In this document: one piece after another, positions 30,003 to 41,166 of the stretch
Position numbering within the stretch: the stretch's first letter is position 1
Layout of the letters: each line of letters starts with the position of its first letter
NCBI RefSeq assembly: GCF_001266615.1
Contig: NZ_LGHZ01000005.1
Coordinates: 107,526-171,525, forward strand
Origin: Kluyvera genomosp. 1
GTDB lineage: Bacteria; Pseudomonadota; Gammaproteobacteria; Enterobacterales; Enterobacteriaceae
Reading direction: 5' to 3'
DNA length: 64,000 bases
Notes under the pieces: model-generated
Seen by the model: the letters and a program-made list of their open reading frames with translations, nothing else
What the model was told of the DNA's origin: nothing
Databases searched by the model: none
Made by a program: the position numbers and the translations under genes

Positions 30003-30325
30003 CGTTTCCTGACTTCCGTAATGTAGGTCACCGCGACGTGGTCGGCAAAATTGGGCACATCGGCGAAGGCTTTCTGCCCAACCGAGGAGTCAAAAGCCGC
30101 TATCGCCGCGTCGAGGGAATCAAACCACAGTTCTGAGAAGCCATCGATAGGGGAGTCTGGATAGATTCTTCTGTCGATAGGATTCAACACATAGCCACGC
30201 AGCCCCGGTAGCTCAAGGGCGATTTTGCTGTGCACCTCCTGCCAGTGCGCCAAAAACTCCTCGAAACTCTGCCCCTCTTTCTTCGTCAGCAGGCCGACAT
30301 GTTTAAACCCGTTTGCCGTTGTCAT
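29999..30325 (-). CDS. EthD-domain protein
   Basis: A 108-residue ferredoxin-like fold protein of the EthD family (PF07110), recognised from KKEGQSFEEFLAHWQEVHSKIALELPGLRGYVLN. Family members act as small dimeric helpers or isomerases in breakdown of aromatic and other compounds; no specific reaction can be assigned. It diverges from a LysR regulator across 227 bases, a common arrangement for a regulator and its target. In E. coli K-12 this position is occupied by tktB and talA. Confidence 0.75.
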   Translation of the reverse strand: MTTANGFKHVGLLTKKEGQSFEEFLAHWQEVHSKIALELPGLRGYVLNPIDRRIYPDSPIDGFSELWFDSLDAAIAAFDSSVGQKAFADVPNFADHVAVTYITEVRKR

Positions 30326-30346
30326 CGCTTACTCCACTGTTGGTAA

Positions 30347-30434
30347 TGATGTATTAACATCATGATTAATTTAATAATTTAAGATGATGGCTTAACGTAC
30401 CCGCTTTGCCACATGATGAGGGCGCGTCATCATG
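30347..30434. promoter_or_regulatory. Two inverted repeats between the EthD gene and the LysR regulator
   Basis: First repeat: ATGATGT-ATTA-ACATCAT at 30347-30364. Second: CATGATGA-GGGCGCG-TCATCATG at 30412-30434, with perfect eight-base arms and T-N13-A-like spacing. Both share the core ATGATG/CATCAT, so they may be two sites for the same regulator. Confidence 0.5.
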
Positions 30435-30552
30435 CGGCATACTATGATTGATTTAATAAGAGTGATAAACCGGGGTTATGTCGCAACTTTGTAGACATAA
30501 ATACTCCAATGCGGTACAGCTTAGTGATTTCTTATTCAGTAGGCTCTTCATC

Positions 30553-31464
30553 ATGCGTACAACAGATAATCTGGGCGGGATCACGGCCTTTGTGACGACG
30601 GCACAGCTGGGAAGTTTTACTGCGGCGGCTGAACGGCTAGGGCTAACCAAGTCCGCCGTAGGAAAAAGCGTTAGCCGCCTTGAAATACGTTTAGGGCTTA
30701 AGCTGTTTCATCGCTCAACGCGGCGCTTAAGCCTGACGCCGGATGGTGAAACATTTTTGTCTCGTTGCCAGCAGGCTATCGATATTCTTGAACAGGCCGA
30801 AGTGGAGCTGACTTCGCACGTTGTACAGCCCGCGGGACGCCTGCGTGTTGATCTGCCTTCCGCATTTGGCCGACAGCGTATCCTGCCAATTTTGCTGCCT
30901 ATTGTTCGCCAATTCCCGGCGTTAACCCTCACCGTTACCTTCAGTGAGCGTTTTGTTGACCTCATTGAAGAAGGCATCGATCTGGTGGTGCGGATTGGCG
31001 AACTGGCAGATAGCAGTGGCCTGGTGGCCAGGCGTTTAACGACGCAGAAGCTGGTTATTTGCGCGGCGCCCGCGTATCTCCAGCGCAATGCTGGGCCCAA
31101 AATTCCTGACGAAATCTCTGAACATCAATGCGTTGTCGGCTTGCGTCGTCATCAGCCTGTTTCCTGGTTGTTCAAGGAGACGAATGGGCCGACGGTTCGC
31201 GTGACGCCACCAGCAACGTACGAGTTTGCTGACGGTGACGCCATGCTTGCGGCGACGCTGGCGGGATGTGGCCTCTCTCAGCTCCCTCGCTGGCTGGTGG
31301 GGGAACATTTGCAGCGCGGTGAATTAGTGGAGGTTCTTGCGGATTATGCCGGCGGTGAAATGCCCATCAGCGCCGTATGGCCGAAAGCGCGTCAGCCGCT
31401 GCCGAAAATACGCTATGTCGTGGATACGCTTATTCGCGCGGCAGAGGAGGGGCAACTGGATTAA
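30553..31464 (+). CDS. LysR-family transcription regulator
   Basis: DNA-binding regulator of 303 residues. The winged helix at the N-terminus reads GGITAFVTTAQLGSFTAAAERLGLTKSAVGKSVSRLEIRLGLKLFHRSTRRLSLT when split over residues 5-60; the effector domain follows with RVDLPSAFGRQRILPILLP. ATG 30553 is chosen because the LysR head begins there. The best guess is that it controls the divergent EthD gene. Ligand unknown. Confidence 0.85.
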   Translation: MRTTDNLGGITAFVTTAQLGSFTAAAERLGLTKSAVGKSVSRLEIRLGLKLFHRSTRRLSLTPDGETFLSRCQQAIDILEQAEVELTSHVVQPAGRLRVDLPSAFGRQRILPILLPIVRQFPALTLTVTFSERFVDLIEEGIDLVVRIGELADSSGLVARRLTTQKLVICAAPAYLQRNAGPKIPDEISEHQCVVGLRRHQPVSWLFKETNGPTVRVTPPATYEFADGDAMLAATLAGCGLSQLPRWLVGEHLQRGELVEVLADYAGGEMPISAVWPKARQPLPKIRYVVDTLIRAAEEGQLD

Positions 31465-31709
31465 CGCCATGTCAGTTTAGTTATGGGCGGCATAACAAAA
31501 AAGCATATCGGGAAATCATGATCTTGCTAGCGATAATTGATAACATACGAACAATAAATCAATAACAAAACATGGCGTGTTCGCAAGAGTATGGCGGCCT
31601 TCAAAGTTTACCGGGCGGTCAAAGGCGATACTAGGCGCTTCCTTCGGGAGTGCATCAGGAACGTCATTGCGCTTCACCCTTTTAGTTCGATACGTGAAAG
31701 GAACCCTAA

Positions 31710-33989
31710 ATGGACGACCAATTAAAACAAAGTGCCCTCGATTTTCATGAATTCCCCATTCCAGGAAAAATTCAGGTAGTGCCAACCAAGCCGTTAGCGA
31801 CTCAGCGCGATCTGGCGCTGGCCTACTCGCCGGGCGTTGCGGCACCGTGTCTGGAAATCGAAAAAGACCCGCTGGCGGCGTATAAATATACGGCGCGCGG
31901 AAACCTGGTGGCGGTGGTATCAAACGGTACTGCCGTACTGGGTTTAGGTAATATCGGCGCGTTGGCCGGTAAACCGGTTATGGAAGGCAAGGGCGTTTTG
32001 TTCAAGAAATTCGCCGGTATCGATGTATTTGATATCGAAGTGGACGAACTGAATCCTGACAAATTTATTGATGTCGTTGCGGCGCTTGAGCCGACGTTTG
32101 GCGGTATCAACCTTGAAGACATTAAAGCGCCGGAATGTTTCTACATTGAGCAGAAGCTGCGTGAACGCATGAATATTCCGGTGTTCCACGACGATCAGCA
32201 CGGTACGGCGATCATCAGTACTGCGGCTATCCTCAACGGCCTGCGCGTGGTCGAGAAGAACATCTCCGATGTGCGGATGGTGGTGTCCGGTGCGGGGGCG
32301 GCGGCGATTGCCTGTATGAACCTGCTGGTGGCGCTGGGCATGCAGAAACACAATATTGTGGTCTGCGACTCGAAAGGCGTTATCTACGAAGGCCGTGAGC
32401 CGAACATGGCCGAAACCAAAGCTGCCTACGCGGTGCAGGATGACGGTAAACGTACGCTGGACGATGTCATTGCTGATGCCGATATCTTCCTCGGCTGCTC
32501 CGGCCCGAAAGTGCTGACTCAGGAGATGGTTAAGAAGATGGCGCGCGCGCCGATGATTCTGGCGCTGGCTAACCCGGAACCGGAAATTCTGCCGCCTCTG
32601 GCGAAAGAAGTGCGCCCGGACGCCATTATCTGTACCGGTCGCTCGGACTATCCAAACCAGGTGAACAACGTACTGTGCTTCCCGTTCATCTTCCGCGGCG
32701 CGCTGGACGTTGGTGCCACGGCGATTAACGAAGAGATGAAGCTGGCGGCCGTTCACGCGATTGCTGAACTGGCGCATGCCGAGCAGAGCGAAGTTGTGGC
32801 CTCGGCATACGGTGACCAGGATCTGAGCTTTGGCCCGGAATACATCATTCCTAAACCGTTCGATCCACGCCTGATCGTTAAGATCGCCCCAGCGGTCGCG
32901 AAAGCGGCGATGGACTCCGGCGTGGCGAATCGCCCGATTGCCGATTTTGATGCCTATATCGAGAAACTGAGCGAGTTCGTTTATAAAACCAACCTGTTCA
33001 TGAAACCGATTTTCTCTCAGGCACGTAAAGAGCCAAAACGTATCGTGCTGGCAGAAGGTGAAGACAACCGCGTACTGCACGCGACGCAGGAACTGGTGAC
33101 GCTGGGCCTGGCGAAACCGATTCTGATTGGTCGCCCGAGCGTCATTGAGATGCGTATCCAGAAATTGGGCCTGCAGATTAAGCCGGGCGTCGATTTTGAA
33201 ATCGTCAACAATGAGTCGGACCCACGCTTTAAAGAGTACTGGCAGGAATACTACAGTCTGATGAAGCGCCGCGGCATTACGCAAGAGCAGGCGCAGCGTG
33301 AGATGATCAGTAACACTACCGCCATCGGCGCCATCATGGTTCAGCGCGGTGAGGCGGATGGGATGATCTGCGGCACCATCGGTGACTACCACGAGCACTT
33401 TAAAGTGATTAAGCCGCTGTTCGGCTACCGTGATGGTGTCCACACCGCCGGAGCCATGAATGCGCTGCTGCTGCCAAGCGGTAACACCTTCATTGCTGAT
33501 ACCTACGTCAATAACGACCCGACGCCGGATGAGATTGCTGAAATCACTCTGATGGCGGCAGAAACCGTGCGTCGTTTCGGTATCGAGCCGCGCGTCGCGC
33601 TGCTGTCACACTCCAACTTTGGCTCTTCCGATTGCCCATCGGCCAGCAAAATGCGCGATGCGTTAGAGCTGGTGAAAGCGCGTGCGCCTGAGCTGATGAT
33701 TGATGGTGAAATGCACGGCGATGCCGCGTTGGTTGAGAGCATCCGCAACGACCGGATGCCGGACAGCCCGCTGAAAGGCTCCGCTAATATTCTGGTGATG
33801 CCGAATATGGAAGCGGCGCGTATCAGCTACAACTTGCTGCGCGTTTCCAGTGCGGAAGGCGTGACCGTTGGGCCGGTACTGATGGGCGTAGCGAAGCCGG
33901 TGCATGTGCTGACGCCGATTGCCTCCGTTCGTCGTATCGTCAATATGGTCGCGCTGGCGGTGGTTGAAGCGCAGACGCAGCCGCTGTAA
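31710..33989 (+). CDS. maeB: NADP-dependent malic enzyme MaeB
   Basis: Converts malate to pyruvate and CO2 while reducing NADP, linking the TCA cycle to NADPH supply. The 759-residue protein has the malic enzyme part at about 1-420 ([43 protein letters not shown]) and a phosphotransacetylase-like part at about 430-759 that is thought to be regulatory, sensing acetyl-CoA. The ATG at 31710 has AAGGA upstream. In E. coli, talA precedes and the eut operon follows; neither is here. Confidence 0.96.
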   Translation: MDDQLKQSALDFHEFPIPGKIQVVPTKPLATQRDLALAYSPGVAAPCLEIEKDPLAAYKYTARGNLVAVVSNGTAVLGLGNIGALAGKPVMEGKGVLFKKFAGIDVFDIEVDELNPDKFIDVVAALEPTFGGINLEDIKAPECFYIEQKLRERMNIPVFHDDQHGTAIISTAAILNGLRVVEKNISDVRMVVSGAGAAAIACMNLLVALGMQKHNIVVCDSKGVIYEGREPNMAETKAAYAVQDDGKRTLDDVIADADIFLGCSGPKVLTQEMVKKMARAPMILALANPEPEILPPLAKEVRPDAIICTGRSDYPNQVNNVLCFPFIFRGALDVGATAINEEMKLAAVHAIAELAHAEQSEVVASAYGDQDLSFGPEYIIPKPFDPRLIVKIAPAVAKAAMDSGVANRPIADFDAYIEKLSEFVYKTNLFMKPIFSQARKEPKRIVLAEGEDNRVLHATQELVTLGLAKPILIGRPSVIEMRIQKLGLQIKPGVDFEIVNNESDPRFKEYWQEYYSLMKRRGITQEQAQREMISNTTAIGAIMVQRGEADGMICGTIGDYHEHFKVIKPLFGYRDGVHTAGAMNALLLPSGNTFIADTYVNNDPTPDEIAEITLMAAETVRRFGIEPRVALLSHSNFGSSDCPSASKMRDALELVKARAPELMIDGEMHGDAALVESIRNDRMPDSPLKGSANILVMPNMEAARISYNLLRVSSAEGVTVGPVLMGVAKPVHVLTPIASVRRIVNMVALAVVEAQTQPL

Positions 33990-33994
33990 AACAA

Positions 33995-34022
33995 AAAGCC
34001 CCGGACATCCGGGGCTTTCTTC
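33995..34022. terminator. Bidirectional terminator between maeB and hemF
   Basis: Stem AAAGCCCCGG/CCGGGGCTTT (33995-34004 with 34009-34018) with an A tract before it and a T-rich tract after it lies between the convergent genes. Confidence 0.88.
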
Positions 34023-34045
34023 TTCGCTGCTGTGAGCGGCTCCGC

Positions 34046-35814
<1,769 letters not shown>

Positions 35815-36027
35815 TCCGGCCTGAGTTGTAAAAACAAGAATCTATATGTTATATCGTATCGCGTATTCCGTTACGACTGCTCGTGATGAGAATTGTTTTA
35901 CTTTTCATTTCAATACGTGTCTGTACCTTATTATGCCATTTTTTTCACTGCGCCGCGTCAGATATTGGCTAAATCGGCCGTTCGCGCCATAATCACTGTT
36001 TTTAAACCTGAAAAGGTGGTTAATACC

Positions 36028-36453
36028 ATGGAGATACGCGTTTTTCGCCAGGCAGATTTTGAAGAGGTCATCACCCTGTGGGAGCGATGCGATCTGCTGC
36101 GCCCATGGAATGATCCGGAAATGGATATTGAGCGTAAGGTCAATCATGACGTGAGCCTGTTTTTGGTGGCTGAGGTCAACGGTGAAGTGGTTGGCACGAT
36201 TATGGGTGGCTACGATGGCCATCGCGGATCGGCCTATTACCTTGGCGTGCACCCAGAATATCGCGGACGCGGTATCGCCAATGCGCTGCTGAATCGCCTG
36301 GAGAAAAAGCTCATCGCCCGTGGTTGTCCGAAAATCCAGATTATGGTGCGGGAAGAGAACGATGTGGTGCTGGGAATGTATGAGCGCCTGGGCTACGAAC
36401 ATGCCGATGTGCAAAGCTTGGGTAAGCGTCTGATTGAAGATGAAGAGTACTGA
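36028..36453 (+). CDS. ypeA: YpeA, GNAT acetyltransferase
   Basis: Acetyltransferase of 141 residues with the GNAT acetyl-CoA loop [20 protein letters not shown] at about 72-91. The target is unknown. I choose ATG 36028 ([14 protein letters not shown]), preceded by AAAGGTGG, which equals the E. coli start; the frame is open further upstream without support. Its end overlaps yfeZ by 14 bases. Confidence 0.93.
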   Translation: MEIRVFRQADFEEVITLWERCDLLRPWNDPEMDIERKVNHDVSLFLVAEVNGEVVGTIMGGYDGHRGSAYYLGVHPEYRGRGIANALLNRLEKKLIARGCPKIQIMVREENDVVLGMYERLGYEHADVQSLGKRLIEDEEY

Positions 36454-36889
36454 TTTCTCACCCGTTGATTTCGACTCCCACGGTCGTCTGCGTTTGCCTT
36501 TCTTGTTCTGGTGCTTGTTGCTGCTTCAGGCCAGAACGTGGGTGCTGTTTTTTATGGCCGGTGCGTCACGCGATCAGGGCGACGCGCTGCTGAATCTGTT
36601 TTACCCCGATCACAACCTTTTTTGGATCGGACTGCTGCCCGGTGTTCCCGCTGTTTTTGCCTTCTTACTGAGCGGGCGACGTCACAGCTATCCCCGTGTC
36701 TGGCACAGGCTGCGGGCGTTACTCATCGTCGCACAGCTGATCTTGCTGTGCTGGCAGCCCTGGCTGTGGCTTAGCGGAGAGCCGCTTTCTGGCATTGGTT
36801 TGGGGTTGTTTTTACTGGATATTTTTGCGCTGTGGTGGCTTTTGACCAACCCACGCTTGCGGGCCTGCTTCAATGAAGTCGCAGAATAA
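36440..36889 (+). CDS. yfeZ: YfeZ, inner-membrane DUF2919 protein
   Basis: Integral membrane protein of about 149 residues with four hydrophobic segments and the family opening [20 protein letters not shown]. Function unknown. The start is either ATG 36440 or TTG 36434 just before it; both lie inside the end of ypeA, so translation is coupled. It is followed by yfeY after a likely sigma-E promoter. Confidence 0.88.
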   Translation: MKSTDFSPVDFDSHGRLRLPFLFWCLLLLQARTWVLFFMAGASRDQGDALLNLFYPDHNLFWIGLLPGVPAVFAFLLSGRRHSYPRVWHRLRALLIVAQLILLCWQPWLWLSGEPLSGIGLGLFLLDIFALWWLLTNPRLRACFNEVAE

Positions 36890-36891
36890 AC

Positions 36892-36919
36892 GGCACTTAT
36901 TGCGTTTATTGCACTCCAA
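36892..36919 (+). promoter_or_regulatory. Candidate sigma-E promoter of yfeY
   Basis: GGCACTT (36892-36898), a 16-base spacer and TCCAA (36915-36919) fit the sigma-E pattern with one mismatch in the -35 part. E. coli yfeY is a known RpoE-regulated lipoprotein gene. Confidence 0.55.
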
Positions 36920-36949
36920 TAGGCCTGACTTACATAAAAGGAAGTATCA

Positions 36950-37525
36950 ATGAAATCGCTGCGTTTATTATTGTGCGCCCTCCCGCTGGCTTTGACCGGC
37001 TGTTCTACGCTCTCTGCGGTTAACTGGTCTGCGGCTTATCCGTGGAACTGGTTTGGCTCTTCTGCGGCTGTGAGCGAGCAGGGTGTGGGCGGGCTGACGG
37101 GCTCAACGGCGCTGAGTGAACAGGCTATTGGCGATGCGTTGGGTGGCGACTATCGACTGCGCAGCGGCATGAAGGCCCAGAGCGGCGGCGTGGTTCACTA
37201 TTTCGAAGCACTGCGTGGTGACAAGCTGGCTATGGTCATCAATGGTGATGGCGGCACGGTAAGTCGTATTGATGTGCTGGATGATAATGTGGCTGCGGCC
37301 GATGGCGTAAAGGTGGGCACGAAATTTAGCGATGTCTACGATAAAGCGTTCGGCCATTGCCAGGCGGCCACCGCCGACGAAAGCAACGTGGTGGAGTGTA
37401 AAGCGAAAGACAGCACGCATATCAGCTACCAGTTTTCCGGAAACTGGCAGGGGCCGCAGGGGCTGATGCCACCGGACGATACCCTGAAAAACTGGACGCT
37501 GTCGAAAATCATCTGGCGACGCTAA
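36950..37525 (+). CDS. yfeY: YfeY, RpoE-regulated lipoprotein
   Basis: Lipoprotein precursor of 191 residues with signal and lipobox LTGC at C18. The mature protein holds a region DALGGDYRLRSGMKAQSGGVVHYFEALRGDKLAM and one cysteine pair. Function unknown; known in E. coli as part of the sigma-E regulon. AAGGAAG lies upstream of the ATG. It precedes yfeX, from which it is separated by a hairpin. Confidence 0.92.
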   Translation: MKSLRLLLCALPLALTGCSTLSAVNWSAAYPWNWFGSSAAVSEQGVGGLTGSTALSEQAIGDALGGDYRLRSGMKAQSGGVVHYFEALRGDKLAMVINGDGGTVSRIDVLDDNVAAADGVKVGTKFSDVYDKAFGHCQAATADESNVVECKAKDSTHISYQFSGNWQGPQGLMPPDDTLKNWTLSKIIWRR

Positions 37526-37562
37526 ATTTGACCGTAGTCGCCACGGCCTGTTGAAAAGCGGG

Positions 37563-37603
37563 TACAATATGTGAGGTTTTTATATGCCACGATGTCGTGG
37601 CAT
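37563..37603 (+). promoter_or_regulatory. Promoter-like TACAAT and leader hairpin before yfeX
   Basis: TACAAT at 37563-37568 could be a -10 box. Downstream, perfect nine-base arms ATGCCACGA and TCGTGGCAT (37584-37592 with 37595-37603) are followed by TTTTATTT and then the AGGAGG site of yfeX. The hairpin may end yfeY transcripts or attenuate yfeX. Confidence 0.45.
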
Positions 37604-37620
37604 TTTATTTAGGAGGAGCG

Positions 37621-38520
37621 ATGTCTCAGGTTCAGAGCGGCATTTTGCCGGAACATTGCCGCGCGGCGATTTGGATTGAAGCCAATGTGAAAGGGGACGT
37701 CAACGCCCTGCGTACCGGCAGCAAAATTTTTGCCGAAAAGCTGGCGGCGTTCCAGGATAAGTTCCCGGATGCCCATTTAGGTGCGGTTGTCGCGTTTGGT
37801 CATAATACCTGGCGCGAGCTGAGCGGCGGGGTTGGCGCGCAAGAGCTGAAAGATTTTCCTCCGTATGGCAAAGGGCTGGCGCCATCTACGCAATTTGATG
37901 TGCTGATCCACATTCTCTCCTTGCGTCACGACGTTAACTTCTCTGTGGCGCAAGCCGCACTGGCCGCCTTTGGCGATGCGCTGGATGTGAAGGAAGAAGT
38001 ACACGGTTTCCGTTGGGTTGAAGAACGCGATCTGAGCGGCTTCGTTGACGGTACTGAAAATCCGGCGGGCGAAGAGACGCGTCGTGAAGTCGCGGTCATC
38101 AAAGACGGCGTCGATGCGGGCGGCAGCTATGTGTTTGTCCAGCGCTGGGAGCACAATCTCAAACAGCTGAACCGCATGAGCGTCCCGGATCAGGAAATGA
38201 TGTTTGGCCGTACCAAAGAAGCCAACGAAGAGATTGACGGCGATGAACGCCCAGAAACCTCGCACCTGACTCGTGTTGATCTAAAAGAAGACGGCAAAGG
38301 GCTGAAGATTGTTCGCCAGAGCCTGCCGTACGGCACCGCAAGCGGCACCCACGGTCTGTATTTCTGTGCCTACTGCGCGCGTCTGCACAATATTGAACAG
38401 CAGCTGCTGAGCATGTTTGGCGATACCGACGGTAAACGCGATGCGATGCTGCGCTTTACCAAACCGGTGACCGGCGGTTATTACTTCGCGCCTTCGCTGG
38501 ATAAGCTGGTGGCGCTGTAA
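37621..38520 (+). CDS. yfeX: YfeX, dye-decolourising-type haem peroxidase
   Basis: Cytoplasmic haem protein of the DyP peroxidase family, 299 residues. D143 in the GFVDGTENP motif, the haem-ligand H215 and R232 are in the positions known for E. coli YfeX. It oxidises porphyrinogens with peroxide in vitro; a claimed role in taking iron from haem is disputed. ATG 37621 follows a perfect AGGAGG site and equals the E. coli start. A palindromic repeat element follows. Confidence 0.95.
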   Translation: MSQVQSGILPEHCRAAIWIEANVKGDVNALRTGSKIFAEKLAAFQDKFPDAHLGAVVAFGHNTWRELSGGVGAQELKDFPPYGKGLAPSTQFDVLIHILSLRHDVNFSVAQAALAAFGDALDVKEEVHGFRWVEERDLSGFVDGTENPAGEETRREVAVIKDGVDAGGSYVFVQRWEHNLKQLNRMSVPDQEMMFGRTKEANEEIDGDERPETSHLTRVDLKEDGKGLKIVRQSLPYGTASGTHGLYFCAYCARLHNIEQQLLSMFGDTDGKRDAMLRFTKPVTGGYYFAPSLDKLVAL

Positions 38521-38531
38521 GGCTGAGGTTT

Positions 38532-38725
38532 CCCCCTCACCCTAACCCTCTCCCCACAGGGGAGAGGGGACCGCCCGGTATACTTTGTTGTATTGAAATC
38601 GAAGGTGAGATTAGCCATTTTCGCCCACTCTCGTCGGTTGGGTGGCGGTGGGCTGCCATGACTGAACCAGAGGTTAGGCGGGCTACTCCCCCTCTCCCTT
38701 CCAGGGAGAGGGCCGGGGTGAGGGT
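38532..38725. repeat. Inverted pair of palindromic extragenic elements
   Basis: Element one (38532-38570) reads CCCTCACCCTAACCCTCTCC, then a loop and GGGGAGAGGGG; its stem pairs 38546-38555 with 38559-38568. Element two (38687-38725) is the same type in the opposite direction, stem 38690-38699 with 38703-38712, ending GGGGTGAGGG. Such CCCTCACCC...GGGAGAGGG units are repeated in many enterobacterial and pseudomonad genomes. The second one runs into the end of the DUF559 gene. Confidence 0.8.
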
Positions 38726-39063
38726 GCCTGCGACACAAGCGCCTCAAGAATCCTCGCCAATACCGCCTCCTCATTCTCTATCAACTCATTATTCCAGAAT
38801 CGCAGCACCCGCCAGCCATGTAAAGTCAGCCACGCCGTTCTCCGGGCATCATACCCGGCCCTTGCATCATGCTGCCCACCATCCAGCTCAACTGCGAGAT
38901 GAACGCGACAGCAGGCAAAATCCAGAAAATAAGGTCCAACCGGATGTTGGCGGCGAAATTTAAAATGTGCGAATCGGCGATTGCGTAGTAAATACCATAA
39001 CCTGCGCTCTTGCGGCGTGAGCTGGCGTCTTAGCTGTTGGGCGAAGTCATATTTGCTTTCCAT
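38683..39063 (-). CDS. DUF559 endonuclease-fold protein
   Basis: A 126-residue protein of DUF559 (PF04480), related to very-short-patch-repair type nucleases. The nuclease-like core has FLDFAC (D48) and VELDGGQHD (E59, D61), with WRVLRFWNNEL near the end. Its cellular role is unknown; E. coli YcjD is of the same family. The last twelve residues or so (PSPRPSPWKGEGE) are read from a palindromic repeat and are probably not part of the fold. It faces cysP divergently. Confidence 0.8.
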   Translation of the reverse strand: MESKYDFAQQLRRQLTPQERRLWYLLRNRRFAHFKFRRQHPVGPYFLDFACCRVHLAVELDGGQHDARAGYDARRTAWLTLHGWRVLRFWNNELIENEEAVLARILEALVSQAPSPRPSPWKGEGE

Positions 39064-39199
39064 TGCGGCACTCTGTCATCGAGAGTGCCGATTGTCTGAA
39101 GCGCGTTATCATCATGGAATCAGGCTTCAGAAAAGCGCATTAATCCTGACACCGTTCGCCCCGGGTAACTCAATCTTGAACTCACGGTGTTAGCATTAA

Positions 39200-39290
39200 T
39201 CCCCTTATTCTCTTTTCAACTTCCAAATCACCAAACGGTATATAAAACCGTTACTCCTTTAGTACCCGTTATAAATACACTGAGGCTTAG
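39200..39290 (+). promoter_or_regulatory. cysP promoter and CysB-binding region
   Basis: The stretch with TTCAACTTCCAAATCACC and CGGTATATAAAACCG closely resembles the CysB site upstream of E. coli and Salmonella cysP. A -10 box TATAAA lies at 39270-39275 with no good -35 box, as expected of a promoter needing CysB with N-acetylserine. Confidence 0.7.
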
Positions 39291-39316
39291 AAAGTCCTCA
39301 CACTATAGGGTGCGTA

Positions 39317-40333
39317 ATGGCGATGAACTTACTGAAAAAAGGATACCTGACGCTCGCGGCTTCCATGCTGCTGGTTGCACAGGTGCAGGCGACAGAGCTT
39401 TTGAACAGCTCTTATGACGTTTCCCGCGAGCTGTTTGCCGCCCTGAATCCGTCGTTTGAAAAACAGTGGGCGAAAGACAACGGTGGCGATAAGTTGACCA
39501 TCAAACAGTCCCACGCCGGTTCATCTAAACAAGCGCTGGCGATTCTGCAGGGCTTAAAAGCAGACGTTGTAACTTATAACCAGGTAACCGATGTGCAGAT
39601 CCTGCACGACAAAGGCAACCTTATCCCAGCGGACTGGCAGTCTCGTTTGCCCAACAACAGCTCGCCGTTTTATTCCACCATGGGATTCCTGGTGCGTAAG
39701 GGCAACCCGAAAAATATCCACGACTGGAGCGATCTTGTGCGTCCGGACGTGAAGCTGATTTTCCCTAACCCGAAAACTTCAGGCAACGCGCGTTATACCT
39801 ATCTGGCGGCGTGGGGCGCGGCGGATAAAGCCGACGGCGGTGATCAAGCGAAAACTCAGCAGTTCATGACCCAGTTCCTGAAAAACGTTGAAGTCTTCGA
39901 CACCGGTGGCCGCGGTGCGACCACCACTTTTGCTGAGCGTGGCTTAGGCGATGTTCTGATAAGCTTTGAGTCGGAAGTGAATAACATCCGCAAACAGTAC
40001 GAAGCTCAGGGCTTTGAAGTGGTGATCCCAAAAACCAACATCCTGGCGGAATTCCCGGTCGCGTGGGTGGATAAAAATGTGAAAGCCAACGGCACAGAGA
40101 AGGCGGCAAAAGCTTACCTGAATTATCTCTACAGCCCGCAGGCGCAGACGATTATCACTGATTATTACTATCGCGTGAACAACCCGCAGGTGATGGACAA
40201 ATTGAAAGATAAATTCCCGCAGACCGAACTGTTCCGCGTGGAGGATAAGTTTGGCTCCTGGCCTGACGTGATGAAAACCCATTTCGCCAGCGGTGGCGAG
40301 TTAGACAAGCTGTTAGCGGCGGGGCGTAAGTAA
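39317..40333 (+). CDS. cysP: thiosulfate/sulfate-binding protein CysP
   Basis: Periplasmic receptor that delivers thiosulfate and sulfate to the CysUWA transporter. The 338-residue precursor has a signal peptide ending VQA at about residue 25; the mature part starts [28 protein letters not shown] and [13 protein letters not shown] are the anion-binding stretches. It is almost the same as E. coli CysP. Its stop overlaps the cysU start (TAATG). Confidence 0.97.
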   Translation: MAMNLLKKGYLTLAASMLLVAQVQATELLNSSYDVSRELFAALNPSFEKQWAKDNGGDKLTIKQSHAGSSKQALAILQGLKADVVTYNQVTDVQILHDKGNLIPADWQSRLPNNSSPFYSTMGFLVRKGNPKNIHDWSDLVRPDVKLIFPNPKTSGNARYTYLAAWGAADKADGGDQAKTQQFMTQFLKNVEVFDTGGRGATTTFAERGLGDVLISFESEVNNIRKQYEAQGFEVVIPKTNILAEFPVAWVDKNVKANGTEKAAKAYLNYLYSPQAQTIITDYYYRVNNPQVMDKLKDKFPQTELFRVEDKFGSWPDVMKTHFASGGELDKLLAAGRK

Positions 40334-41166
40334 TGTTTGCAGTTTCTTCCAGACGCGTGCTGCCGGGCTTTACCCTGAGCCTCGGCACCAGTCTGCTGTT
40401 TGTCTGTTTGATTCTGCTGCTGCCGCTGAGCGCGCTGGTTATGCAGCTGTCTGAAATGAGCTGGGCGCAGTACTGGGAAGTCATTACCAATCCGCAAGTG
40501 GTTGCCGCCTACAAGGTGACACTGCTGTCGGCGTTTGTGGCTTCTATCTTTAATGGCGTATTTGGCCTGCTGATGGCGTGGATTCTTACCCGCTATCGTT
40601 TCCCTGGCCGTACGCTGCTGGATGCGCTGATGGATTTGCCGTTTGCGCTGCCGACGGCGGTGGCTGGCCTGACGCTCGCCTCGCTGTTTTCGGTCAACGG
40701 TTTCTACGGCGAGTGGCTGGCGAAGTTTGATATCAAGGTGACCTACACCTGGCTGGGTATCGCGGTGGCGATGGCCTTCACCAGTATTCCGTTCGTAGTA
40801 CGAACTGTGCAGCCGGTGCTGGAAGAGTTAGGCCCAGAATATGAAGAAGCGGCGGAAACGCTGGGTGCGACCCGCTTGCAGAGTTTCCGCAAAGTGGTAC
40901 TGCCGGAGCTTTCCCCGGCGTTGCTGGCGGGTGTGGCGCTGTCATTTACCCGCAGCCTCGGCGAGTTTGGTGCGGTGATCTTCATTGCCGGCAACATCGC
41001 CTGGAAAACGGAAGTGACCTCGCTGATGATTTTTGTCCGCTTGCAGGAGTTTGACTATCCAGCGGCAAGCGCGATCGCATCGGTGATCCTCGCGGCATCG
41101 CTGCTGCTGCTGTTCTCTATCAATACCTTGCAAAGTCGCTTTGGTCGGCGTGTGGTAGGTCATTAA
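40333..41166 (+). CDS. cysU: sulfate/thiosulfate ABC permease CysU (CysT)
   Basis: Inner-membrane subunit of the sulfate/thiosulfate ABC importer, 277 residues with about six helices. The EAA loop that contacts CysA reads EEAAETLGATRLQSFRKVVLP. Start and stop codons overlap with cysP and cysW by one base each, giving tight translational coupling. Confidence 0.97.
   Translation: MFAVSSRRVLPGFTLSLGTSLLFVCLILLLPLSALVMQLSEMSWAQYWEVITNPQVVAAYKVTLLSAFVASIFNGVFGLLMAWILTRYRFPGRTLLDALMDLPFALPTAVAGLTLASLFSVNGFYGEWLAKFDIKVTYTWLGIAVAMAFTSIPFVVRTVQPVLEELGPEYEEAAETLGATRLQSFRKVVLPELSPALLAGVALSFTRSLGEFGAVIFIAGNIAWKTEVTSLMIFVRLQEFDYPAASAIASVILAASLLLLFSINTLQSRFGRRVVGH

Noticed and set aside
31944..33443. 499-codon open frame on the strand opposite maeB
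   Set aside because: It mirrors the maeB coding frame in a GC-rich gene, is rich in H, R, N and Q, and has no recognisable domain or ribosome site.
35815..36027. CpxR boxes upstream of amiA
   Set aside because: Only one GTAAA half-site is seen on the amiA strand; the second copy at the right spacing is missing.
38532..38725. CRISPR-like repeat array
   Set aside because: Only two units in opposite orientation with self-complementary arms; there are no regular spacers, and no cas genes are in the window.
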